Shown here piece by piece: positions 9,326 through 18,098 of a stretch of DNA of 41,189 nucleotides (position 1 is its first letter; the number at the start of each line of letters is the position of its first letter). The DNA is from an uncultured Verrucomicrobiales bacterium (GTDB lineage Bacteria > Verrucomicrobiota > Verrucomicrobiia > Verrucomicrobiales > Akkermansiaceae). The notes beneath the pieces were generated by a model. That model was not told where the DNA came from and did not search any database. It worked only from the letters and a program-made list of their open reading frames with translations. The stretch is from contig CALFVL010000047.1 in the NCBI GenBank assembly GCA_937928425.1, positions 1-41,189 on the forward strand, written 5' to 3'. Position numbers and translations under genes: made by a program.

Positions 9326-9362
9326 ATCTGCCAAGTAGGCCCTAATTGTTCTCTGGTCAGTT

Positions 9363-11654
9363 TTACTTCTGAGCAGCCTTTGCTTCCTCTTCTTTTTTCT
9401 TCTCCGCTAACTGGACGATGGACGCTGGAAGGGTATCGAAAATAGGGTAGGGCTCTGCTTTAGTGCCTCCTAGTCGACCGAAGCTAAGCACACCAGTAGG
9501 GCACTGCTGCACGCAGGCAGAACAGCGCACGCATTCTGGGTCTTCCATGGGCTTGCCCTTGTTGGCGAAGTTCATGATGTCAATTCCTTGATGACATACT
9601 GAGGTGCAGACGTTACAGGAGATGCACTTGCTCTTTTCAGCAAAGATCCGGAACTTACCGAAAGCGCGTTGGTAAATGTGCATGAGAGCGGCGAGAGGAC
9701 AGCCGAAGCGGCACCAGACGCGGCCAGAGAAGTGGAAGTAGAAGGCGACTCCGATGACTCCAGCCCAGAGGAGGTCTACGAAGTAGCTGTAGTTAAAGAA
9801 GGGAAGTCCTTCACTACCGAGTGGTCCGCCTTTGAGGAGGTATTGATAAGCACCGGCCCAGAAGCTCTCAGGGAAAACCCACCCAAGACCACGGAAGATG
9901 AGAAGGAGGAAGGCGAAGGCCAAGAAGGTCTGGCCGACCATGTTAATTCGGGTGACCTTCGGCCCGTGGGGCATTTTGGCACGGTGAGCGTCTCCCAAGG
10001 TTTCTGCGAGAGCTCCGCAGGAGCAGATCCAGCCGCAATAGGCCCCTTTACCCCAGCGTCTCACGATGAGGGGGATGATGACAAAGGTCTGGATGAGACT
10101 AAGGACTAACCAGCCCCACATCGGGTGCTCGGTGAAGACGTTAAAGACGAAGAGTGGCCATGCTAGGACGAAGCCGAAGGCCCGCCAATAAGCACGATCA
10201 TGGCCCGTTTCATCATATTTCTCGAAGAAAAGATTTGCGAAGCCAGAGAGAGGAGACCCATCTGCAAACCAACCATTCGCGCCCATCCATGGAAGGAGGA
10301 CATAGGGAAGAATGAAGAGTGGAATCCACTGGATAAGGTTAAGAACGATGGTCTGACGTTTTACATAAGGGGTCTTACGCCGTTTGATCCGTCTGATCCC
10401 GAAGATGAGAACGCACATACAGTAGGCGAGCGAGTAGTAAAAAGAGCGGTCACTAGCGGCGTTTTTGACGGCCGTGATGAGGTGTCCATCTCCTAAACTA
10501 GGGAGAAGATTAGAGATCAAAGTGGCTTCAAATCCTCCAATAAGGTGTTTTTTCCAATGATAAATCCAGAGGACAAAGAGGAGGGAAATAGAAATGGTAG
10601 TCCACCAGCGGGTGTTTCGCTCATTGCTGATGTTAAGACCTGAACGGCGGAAGAAATCGAGAGGGGCTTCACGGCCGAGAGCAGCTAGGACAGACTCGTT
10701 CGGGATGCTTTCTTCCCGCCCGTCTTTATGTTTTAGGGTGAGCTCGGTTTCAGTGATCGCGCTGGGATTTGTATCCAGCTTCAGGGTGATTTTATTCTGC
10801 TCTGCGAGCTCTTTAACCCGCGCGATGTTTTCGGGCTTCGGGCGATTAAACTCTGGGTTACGGTATGAGATCGTAACTTGTGCTCCTGATTCTGCGAGAG
10901 CGATGGCTGCTTCTGCAGCGCTATCACCGCCTCCAATGACGGCAATTTTTTTATCTTTAAAGGCCTTGGGATCATGGAGGCGATTAGAGACTTTCCCGAG
11001 GTCCTCACCCGGGATTCCCATTTTACGGTAGTTACCACTACGTCCGATAGCGATGATGCAGCGCAGAGCGCGGGTGGTTTTCTTATCTCTTCCTCCGTGA
11101 TTTAGGATGATCTCTTTTCCCTTTTTCTTCACGTCCGTGATCATGGCCTCGGTCGCTTCCACCCCAGCTTCTTCGACCTGACGCTGCATCTCACTTAGGA
11201 GTTTCTCCTTCACGTCAACATCTCCTTCGTAGGTGATCCCGCCGGCAGGTTCTAAGTCAGTGGGATAAGTGAAGATGGGTTTCGCTTTTGGAAAGTTAGC
11301 TACCGTAGAGAAGGCGCGGCTACTCTCGTAGAGGACGTATTTTAGACCTGCTTTCTTAGCTTCCATCGCGGCTGAGAATCCAGAGACTCCAGCACCAATG
11401 ATCGCGATATCATAGACCTCATCATCCTTTGAGTTCCGTGCCTCTGGGAAGTCACTCTCGGCGAGGATGGCGTGAACGGCTTTCGCCCCGGTATCAGAAG
11501 AGAATTTAAGTAAAGGAATCCCGCTGAGGTCACCGACAATCCTAATTCCTTCCACATTCGTTAAGCCGTTTTCTCCGACTTCTGGAAGTTTTTCAACAGT
11601 GCCTGCTGGCCACATTCCATGTAGCCAGTTGTAGTATTTGGAGATCGGATTCAT
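9363..11654 (-). CDS. Flavin pyridine-nucleotide reductase fused to NapH/CcoG-like polyferredoxin
   Basis: 763 residues. Residues 80-340 are a two-dinucleotide-fold reductase: FAD motif GAGVSG (87-92) and NAD(P) motif GGGDSAAEAA (about 241-250). The thioredoxin reductase CxxC is absent, so it is closer to YpdA or ferredoxin-NADP reductase types. Several hydrophobic segments follow (FVLWIYHW onward), then NapH-like cysteine motifs CGWICSCGAL and CRFGCPLAAL. Two 4Fe-4S clusters follow near the end (CISCNVCTSVCHQGID and CVRCSACVQQCPTGVL). The layout suggests NAD(P)H electrons pass through FAD and iron-sulfur clusters across or at the inner membrane. The acceptor is unknown. It is divergent from gdhA, with 178 bp between starts. 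Confidence 0.85.
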   Translation of the reverse strand: MNPISKYYNWLHGMWPAGTVEKLPEVGENGLTNVEGIRIVGDLSGIPLLKFSSDTGAKAVHAILAESDFPEARNSKDDEVYDIAIIGAGVSGFSAAMEAKKAGLKYVLYESSRAFSTVANFPKAKPIFTYPTDLEPAGGITYEGDVDVKEKLLSEMQRQVEEAGVEATEAMITDVKKKGKEIILNHGGRDKKTTRALRCIIAIGRSGNYRKMGIPGEDLGKVSNRLHDPKAFKDKKIAVIGGGDSAAEAAIALAESGAQVTISYRNPEFNRPKPENIARVKELAEQNKITLKLDTNPSAITETELTLKHKDGREESIPNESVLAALGREAPLDFFRRSGLNISNERNTRWWTTISISLLFVLWIYHWKKHLIGGFEATLISNLLPSLGDGHLITAVKNAASDRSFYYSLAYCMCVLIFGIRRIKRRKTPYVKRQTIVLNLIQWIPLFILPYVLLPWMGANGWFADGSPLSGFANLFFEKYDETGHDRAYWRAFGFVLAWPLFVFNVFTEHPMWGWLVLSLIQTFVIIPLIVRRWGKGAYCGWICSCGALAETLGDAHRAKMPHGPKVTRINMVGQTFLAFAFLLLIFRGLGWVFPESFWAGAYQYLLKGGPLGSEGLPFFNYSYFVDLLWAGVIGVAFYFHFSGRVWCRFGCPLAALMHIYQRAFGKFRIFAEKSKCISCNVCTSVCHQGIDIMNFANKGKPMEDPECVRCSACVQQCPTGVLSFGRLGGTKAEPYPIFDTLPASIVQLAEKKKEEEAKAAQK

Positions 11655-11796
11655 AAAAAAAGTTACATAAATAAAGCTCAGGGATTTCTTTTTGGCGATT
11701 GTTTTTTAGAGATTTAGCGCGTTTTGAAAAGGGTGAAGAATGAAGAGTGAATTTTCTTGGAATAGCGAAATCACAATCTACTTTTAAAGGTCTTAG

Positions 11797-13191
<1,395 letters not shown>

Positions 13192-13228
13192 GGACTTCGG
13201 TCTTTCTCTATCACACTAGATATCAATG

Positions 13229-13262
13229 CCCCTAGATTTAAAAAATCTAGGGGTGTTTTTTT
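13229..13262 (+). terminator. Rho-independent terminator of gdhA
   Basis: A perfect 11-bp stem (CCCCTAGATTT / AAATCTAGGGG, loop AAA) is followed by GTG and a run of seven T. It lies 38 bp after the gdhA stop. Confidence 0.9.
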
Positions 13263-13305
13263 GCGGTATTAGTGAAATTTTCTCTCGTTAATTTCTCTTC
13301 ATAAG

Positions 13306-13340
13306 AAAGCCCAGCCTCCGAAAAGGAGACTGGGCTTTTT
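13306..13340 (-). terminator. Likely bidirectional terminator between gdhA and the ClpP-like gene
   Basis: AAAGCCCAG pairs with CTGGGCTTT, extended by CTCC/GGAG around a GAAAA loop after one mismatch. The plus side ends in five T. The minus side ends in CTTTCTTAT, 25 bp past the stop of the minus-strand ClpP-like gene. It can serve both converging transcripts. Confidence 0.75.
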
Positions 13341-13364
13341 AAGATTCGTTTAGGTGAAGGAGCT

Positions 13365-14807
13365 TTACTTGAAGCGGTAGTATCCGTCTGGATTATGCAT
13401 CATGTAGACGTCCTTCGGGTTACGTCGAGGGAGGATCATGTAGGGATTACCATTTTTATCGATGGCAGGAGTGAGGCCATTCTCGATCTCACTGCGGCGA
13501 GCGGGGGTGGTGGGGGTAGGCTTTTTAGCATCAGGGTTCTTGAGCAGTGAGGTCTCATGAATACGGGACACGACGTGGTCAGCCCATTTGAGTTTTACGG
13601 CATCGTCCCCGAATTCAGTCCAGTCGCCGGAGACGGTCTTTTTATACATCATTTCAATAAATTCGTCAGAGGTGATGCCCATTTTTTTAGCGATCGGGTC
13701 AGCGAGGCGTGCCCACCATTTCTTTAGATCATCCACGTTTTCCTTCTGCTCGGTAAGATTCATACTAGAGAAGGCAAAGGTCTGGGAGATTTGGTGGTGG
13801 AGGATGATGGCATTCGGGTAGACGAAGGACTTCTCGGCTAGGGTGGTGATGGTGGCCGCCATCGAGGCTGCGAAAGATTTCACCACGACATAGACGGGCG
13901 AGGTAGAGCCTTCCATGGACTTGAGGATACGATACCCAGCCATCACGGAGCCACCTGGGGAATCATCAATGACGATGAAGATGGGTTTCTTAGAATTTTT
14001 ATTATTAAAGTAGTTAATACGTTCAGTCACTTTATCGGCAAGTTTGCTAGTGACTGGGCCATTGAAGGCGATGCGGCGATCAGAGATGACGAGAGTGCCG
14101 TTTTTCTTGAGGGGGTTATCAAGATATTGTGGCTTTGCGTTGGCATAGTCATCGCGCTTATTTGAGGCCTCAATCTGTGAGATTTGAGCCATCATTGTAG
14201 TCGTTTTTAGCGAGGAGGCTGCTTGGAGTGCTTTGAGTTCACTCCCGATCTTTTCAGCTTCGAGTTTGGCGAGAGAGGCTTCCCGAGTGAGTTGTTCCTT
14301 TTTTGTGTTAAATTCGGCAAGTGCCTCAGCATGGCTTGATTTCTCCTGAGCGGAGGCGAGGGCGAGGCGTTCGGTAAGGAGCTCTTTTTCGAGCTTAAGT
14401 TTGGCAATTTTACTGCGGAGTCCGTGGGTGTTGTGCTTTTGCTTCTCGGTGGCGAGGGCATTTAGGACGGCGAGGTGTTCTTGTTCAGCACGAGCTTTTT
14501 CGAGGGTCGCATTTTTTGCCTCTTTTTTGGGGGAGGAGGTTTTTACAGGTTTTTCTGAATGATCCTTTTTTACTGGGGGGGAGGGTCTGTGCTCTTTGGT
14601 GTGGCTGCCTTTTTTAGAGCGCTCGCGAGCTGCCGGTGCTGCCTTTTGCCTAGTTTTAGATTTTTCGATCGTCACGGACTTTGTGGGATCGGGCTTTTCT
14701 TTGACTAGAGGAGCTTTTACAGATTTCTTTGGAGCAGGCTCGGTGTTAGGTTCGGCTTGTGCGGCGATCGATAACGAGGCCGCTAAGATAAGAGTCTTTG
14801 TCAGCAT
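13365..14807 (-). CDS. Exported ClpP-like serine protease with long coiled coil
   Basis: 480 residues. It starts with a signal peptide (MLTKTLILAASLSIAAQA), followed by a Lys/Pro-rich stretch (20-100) and a Glu/Lys/Leu coiled coil (about 100-215). Residues about 235-430 form a ClpP/SppA-type crotonase fold. The catalytic triad can be placed by alignment to ClpP: Ser315 in SFAASMAAT, His338 in ILHHQIS, Asp395 in SGDWTEFGDDA. The oxyanion glycines lie in DDSPGGSVMAG (281-291). Cytosolic ClpP has no signal peptide or coiled coil, so this is a periplasmic or secreted relative working without Clp ATPases. Whether it forms a barrel is unknown. The gene upstream on the same strand (two-TM protein) may be co-transcribed, with a 50 bp gap. 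Confidence 0.8.
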   Translation of the reverse strand: MLTKTLILAASLSIAAQAEPNTEPAPKKSVKAPLVKEKPDPTKSVTIEKSKTRQKAAPAARERSKKGSHTKEHRPSPPVKKDHSEKPVKTSSPKKEAKNATLEKARAEQEHLAVLNALATEKQKHNTHGLRSKIAKLKLEKELLTERLALASAQEKSSHAEALAEFNTKKEQLTREASLAKLEAEKIGSELKALQAASSLKTTTMMAQISQIEASNKRDDYANAKPQYLDNPLKKNGTLVISDRRIAFNGPVTSKLADKVTERINYFNNKNSKKPIFIVIDDSPGGSVMAGYRILKSMEGSTSPVYVVVKSFAASMAATITTLAEKSFVYPNAIILHHQISQTFAFSSMNLTEQKENVDDLKKWWARLADPIAKKMGITSDEFIEMMYKKTVSGDWTEFGDDAVKLKWADHVVSRIHETSLLKNPDAKKPTPTTPARRSEIENGLTPAIDKNGNPYMILPRRNPKDVYMMHNPDGYYRFK

Positions 14808-14857
14808 GTAAGGATATGGCCACTGGGTGGGTGCTTTATCAACCCTTTTTTATGGGA

Positions 14858-15760
14858 TTAGCTACTGTGAGCTTCCTTTTTTCTAGCTTTTTGGCGTCGA
14901 CTCAGGACGATGAAGAGCAAGATCATGGTGAGAATAAAGATGAGGGCACCGAGAGCTACGAGCTGCTTCGCCTTGGTGGCCATAGCATCAGATTCTTGTT
15001 TGATACTAGGTGGGGTGTGGTCCGGTGAGTAAGCAAGGTTTAGGGAGCCGTCCTTTAGGGTGAGTGAGGTGATTTTTTTCAGTTTACTAAGCAGGAGGGG
15101 AGGATTTTTAGGGTCGTCTTTGAGTTTTTGCTCAAGCTCTCCTGAGATGAGGAAGCGTGAAATCCCAGCGAACCATTCCTCAGGAACTTGACCGATATTT
15201 GATTGAATCTCAGTCATGTTTAGAAGGAGTTTTCCATCAGTGAGGAGGGGAGTGGCGGTGAAGCGCCCGTTTAGGTTATTATCGCGAGCGGCGATGTTGA
15301 GAGTGGAGCGGATGAAGCTGGGGAGTTCTGAAGTGGAGCGAAAAGGGTAATGAAGGACGCCGCTCACATGGGTGTCGGTGAAAGTGTCAAAGGAGAGCTG
15401 GCCACGAAAATTTTCGAAGACGGCGTAGTGGGCGAAGGCCAGATTAATATCGAGGGGGGTGAGGGAGATTTCAGCAGCTTGTTTATTTTCAATTTCGTGA
15501 TCGAAGTGGCGGAGACGATTTACTAGTGAATTTAATTCTGCGTCATGTTTACTGAGGTCCGCGACCGGAGCTGGTTTAGGGGCCTCCTCGGTGAAGGTTT
15601 TATAGGCGTCAGTCTGTTTCTTTACACTATATCCTGCTGAGGTGACGAGGACGAGGACGACGATGGCCATGACGATGAGAATAAGACAACCCGCGAAGGG
15701 GGAGCGCGGGGCGTCTGGAGTATTCTGAGGGTCTTGTTTCTCTACTGTGGAGTCAGGCAC
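14858..15760 (-). CDS. Unrecognised protein with N- and C-terminal transmembrane segments
   Basis: 300 residues from a GTG start (MPDSTVEKQD). TM1 is GCLILIVMAIVVLVLVTSAG (about 25-44) and TM2 is LVALGALIFILTMILLFIVL (about 269-288), with a basic tail. The roughly 220-residue middle should be extracytoplasmic; it contains alternating polar/hydrophobic segments such as LTPLDINLAFAHYAVFENFRGQLSFDTF and a beta-rich region. I do not recognise a family. It sits 50 bp upstream of the ClpP-like protease gene on the same strand, so it could be a membrane partner of that protease; this is inference from position only. Confidence 0.65.
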   Translation of the reverse strand: MPDSTVEKQDPQNTPDAPRSPFAGCLILIVMAIVVLVLVTSAGYSVKKQTDAYKTFTEEAPKPAPVADLSKHDAELNSLVNRLRHFDHEIENKQAAEISLTPLDINLAFAHYAVFENFRGQLSFDTFTDTHVSGVLHYPFRSTSELPSFIRSTLNIAARDNNLNGRFTATPLLTDGKLLLNMTEIQSNIGQVPEEWFAGISRFLISGELEQKLKDDPKNPPLLLSKLKKITSLTLKDGSLNLAYSPDHTPPSIKQESDAMATKAKQLVALGALIFILTMILLFIVLSRRQKARKKEAHSS

Positions 15761-15788
15761 GGAGGGAGGTGTGACATTTTAGGGAAGG

Positions 15789-15823
15789 ATTTCAAATTTA
15801 GAATTTCAGATTTGGGATTTAGA
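15789..15823. repeat. Tandem heptamer repeat ATTTNNN, five copies
   Basis: Consecutive units ATTTCAA, ATTTAGA, ATTTCAG, ATTTGGG, ATTTAGA, followed by a degenerate AATTAGC. It lies in the divergent gap between the two-TM protein gene and recO, ending 18 bp before the recO ATG. Confidence 0.7.
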
Positions 15824-15841
15824 AATTAGCTTTTGGTGAAT

Positions 15842-16369
15842 ATGGAGAGCGGACGGGGGACGATTATCCGGTTAACAAAACTGACTGATAGCAGTCTCAT
15901 CGTGCACTGGATGACAGAGGAGGCGGGGTTGATCAAGACGGTGGCAAAGGGGGGACGCCGCGCGCGCAGTGGGTTTGCGGGGCGCTTAGATTTATTTATA
16001 GAGGCTGAATTTGAATGGGTCCGTCATCGGCGAGCGGATTTACATTCTCTGAGTGAGGTGTCGGTGACTGATTATCGGGAAGACTTAAGGAAGAGTTACC
16101 GAGATTCGCTGGTGGCGGGTTATTTTGGGCAGCTCTTGGAGTTGGTCTTAGAGCTAGATCACGTGGAGGCCGAGATTTGTGACCTTTTGAGTAGAGGCTT
16201 AAGGCACCTCTGCGAGTGTGGAGCTAGTCGGAGGGCGATGTTTCACTTTGAGAAGGAGCTTGCCCGGATTCTGGGATTAGGAAAGGGGGCCCACCTCGGG
16301 ATTTTACAAGTTTATGGGAAATTACCGAAGTCACGTGACCACTGTCTTGATCTTCTCCCTCAAACATGA
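15842..16369 (+). CDS. recO: DNA repair protein RecO (short form)
   Basis: Recombination mediator that helps load RecA on SSB-coated single strands in the RecFOR pathway. The N-terminal OB-fold is recognisable (TIIRLTKLTDSSLIVHWMT, then GLIKTVAKGGRRARSGFAGRLDLF), followed by the helical region (SYRDSLVAGYFGQLLELVLE). The ATG at 15842 gives 175 residues, against about 230-250 in most bacteria. The usual C-terminal cysteine zinc finger is missing; the frame ends at a clean stop and no continuation is seen in other frames. Possibly a lineage-specific short RecO rather than a broken gene. Confidence 0.82.
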   Translation: MESGRGTIIRLTKLTDSSLIVHWMTEEAGLIKTVAKGGRRARSGFAGRLDLFIEAEFEWVRHRRADLHSLSEVSVTDYREDLRKSYRDSLVAGYFGQLLELVLELDHVEAEICDLLSRGLRHLCECGASRRAMFHFEKELARILGLGKGAHLGILQVYGKLPKSRDHCLDLLPQT

Positions 16370-16404
16370 CAAAACGCAGATGTTCCTGAAACACCCCCTT
16401 TTTT

Positions 16405-17295
16405 ATGGCATCATCCACTACTGAATCCTCGCTGACAAAACTCGAAAAACTCCTCATGGAATCTTTTGACGATTCGCAGAGCGATGAGTTGAAGAAGCTC
16501 GCTAATGAGGTCATCGATAAGGCAAGGATGAATGAAGATGCTAGTTCGCAGTCTGAGGAAGATTTATTACGGGGTTTAGAATTACGGGCAGACTTTTACC
16601 GGCGGAGTGGGGATCTAGAGAGTGCGAAGGCTGATTATGTGGAGGCTTTAGGCTTGATGAGTAGTTCGGCGAATTCTGATGAGGGGATAGGGCGAGTGTG
16701 CACGGGCCTTGCTGTGGTGCATGAGCAGAATGGGGCTTCTGATTTAGCGAAGTCATTTTACCAACGGGCGATCGCGGCCTTCGAGCGGCTGACTCCCCGT
16801 CCGCGTGTGGATATTGCTGATATTCGTAATAATTTGGCATTTATTTACGAGGCAGATGGAAATTTCGATGAGGCGGAGACCTGTCTCTTGGCGGCTTTAA
16901 AAACTTGTCACGAGAGCTTGGGACCAGATCATGAGAAGACGGCGGTGCTCTATAATAATGTGGGGACACTCTATTTTAAGGTTGAGCATGATGAGAAGGC
17001 GAAGGAGATGCATGATTTAGCCTTGGCTTCTCGGGTGAAAATCTTCGGAGATTGCCATGTGGAGACGGCTCAGTCGTATGGGAATCTCGCTTTGGTTTTA
17101 GTGCGATCAGGAAAGGTGAAGGCAGGAAAGGAGCATTTTGATAAGGCTCTAGAGGGCTTCGAGACCGATTTGGAAAGTTGCCGGGACGATTATGAAATCG
17201 TGGTGGCAAATTATAAGGATGTTTTGATGTCGATGAAGGATGACGAAGCCGTTTCGGCGCTGAAGGCGCGAGTGCTGAAGCGGGGGATTTCTTAA
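16405..17295 (+). CDS. Tetratricopeptide-repeat protein
   Basis: 296 residues with no signal peptide, so cytoplasmic. At least five TPR units are visible from about residue 50 to 270, of the kinesin-light-chain type (for example YNNVGTLYFKVEHDEKAKEMHDLALASRV and YGNLALVLVRSGKVKAGKEHFDKALEGFE). TPRs form a superhelix for protein binding. The partner cannot be read from the sequence. It begins 35 bp after recO on the same strand. Its stop overlaps the convergent NlpC/P60-like gene by 4 bp. Confidence 0.85.
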   Translation: MASSTTESSLTKLEKLLMESFDDSQSDELKKLANEVIDKARMNEDASSQSEEDLLRGLELRADFYRRSGDLESAKADYVEALGLMSSSANSDEGIGRVCTGLAVVHEQNGASDLAKSFYQRAIAAFERLTPRPRVDIADIRNNLAFIYEADGNFDEAETCLLAALKTCHESLGPDHEKTAVLYNNVGTLYFKVEHDEKAKEMHDLALASRVKIFGDCHVETAQSYGNLALVLVRSGKVKAGKEHFDKALEGFETDLESCRDDYEIVVANYKDVLMSMKDDEAVSALKARVLKRGIS

Positions 17296-18074
17296 AGTCG
17301 AGTGGGCCACGCCTGCCCGAGGAGCCAGCGGTGGATGACATCGTCGTCGCCGGTTATGTTCCCGATCACACGGTATCGCGAATTTTTCAGGGCAGTCGCA
17401 TTTTCACGGTCCTCATCTACGACGCATTTCGGGGATCCGCCCGATGAGTGGATGAAGCGAGGGGCGCGGTCACCGGAGGCAGGGATGACGAGGAAGGCGA
17501 CGTGTTTATCCAACCCGACGATTTTTATGCCAGGTCCGCGAGAGATCACCTGTGCGATGAAGTCTGGATAGGCTTGGCCTGAGGAGATGTGCATCTCTCG
17601 GCGGGGAAGAAAGGTGGCGATGATGTTTTGTGAAGGTTGCTGGGCGAGGCGGATGCGCTCAACCTTGAAGCCAGCGTCACGCAGGATGGTGGAGACGAAG
17701 TAACCGCAGGCGATTTTACCTGAGCCTGGAAGTTGGCAGGTGCCGTTAAAATCCCATGGGGTGCCCAGCCAACAGCGCATCATTTGCGGGAGAATTTCTT
17801 CTAAAGTACGACGACTTTCTGAGATGATGGTGGAGAGTTCTTGAGCACTACGGGCCTGGGCGTAGCGGGAGGCGAGGCTGTTCTTTTTCTGAGAAAGTTC
17901 TGCGATGAGTTTCTGATACTGTTGAGGCTGGGGGCGCTGTCCCGTGTGAGCGGAGTCTGTGAAGGCGATGTGGTGGTGATAGAAGTGGAGGAGTGAATCA
18001 CGGTATTTCCAGCCAGTATAGGCACTGCCTGCGAGTACGAGGAGAATAAGGAAGCGGCGGAGAAGTGACTTCAT
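17292..18074 (-). CDS. Membrane-anchored NlpC/P60-like cysteine peptidase fold protein
   Basis: 260 residues. An N-terminal hydrophobic segment (FLILLVLAGSAYTGW) acts as anchor or signal, followed by a helical stretch (50-100) and a papain-like domain. Candidate catalytic residues are Cys123 (IACGYFVSTILRDAGF) and His191 (GLDKHVAFLVI), with a following strand FIHSSGG. The order and spacing fit NlpC/P60-type amidases, and the preceding G-T-P-W-D-F matches the family G-x-P-Y entry. The usual D-C-S is A-C-G here. A cell-wall or amide-cleaving role outside the cytoplasm is likely. It lies 24 bp downstream of the TonB receptor gene on the same strand, so the two probably share a transcript. Confidence 0.68.
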   Translation of the reverse strand: MKSLLRRFLILLVLAGSAYTGWKYRDSLLHFYHHHIAFTDSAHTGQRPQPQQYQKLIAELSQKKNSLASRYAQARSAQELSTIISESRRTLEEILPQMMRCWLGTPWDFNGTCQLPGSGKIACGYFVSTILRDAGFKVERIRLAQQPSQNIIATFLPRREMHISSGQAYPDFIAQVISRGPGIKIVGLDKHVAFLVIPASGDRAPRFIHSSGGSPKCVVDEDRENATALKNSRYRVIGNITGDDDVIHRWLLGQAWPTRL

Positions 18075-18098
18075 GAGCAGGTAGGGGGAGAGGATGGC

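Noticed and set aside
9669-10109. Plus-strand acidic frame opposite the polyferredoxin gene
   Set aside because: It is low-complexity Glu/Asp antisense to cysteine-motif coding sequence, with no independent support.
13201-13340. Two adjacent hairpins considered as a riboswitch or small RNA
   Set aside because: Each is a simple stem with a T-run between converging transcripts, and terminators explain both.
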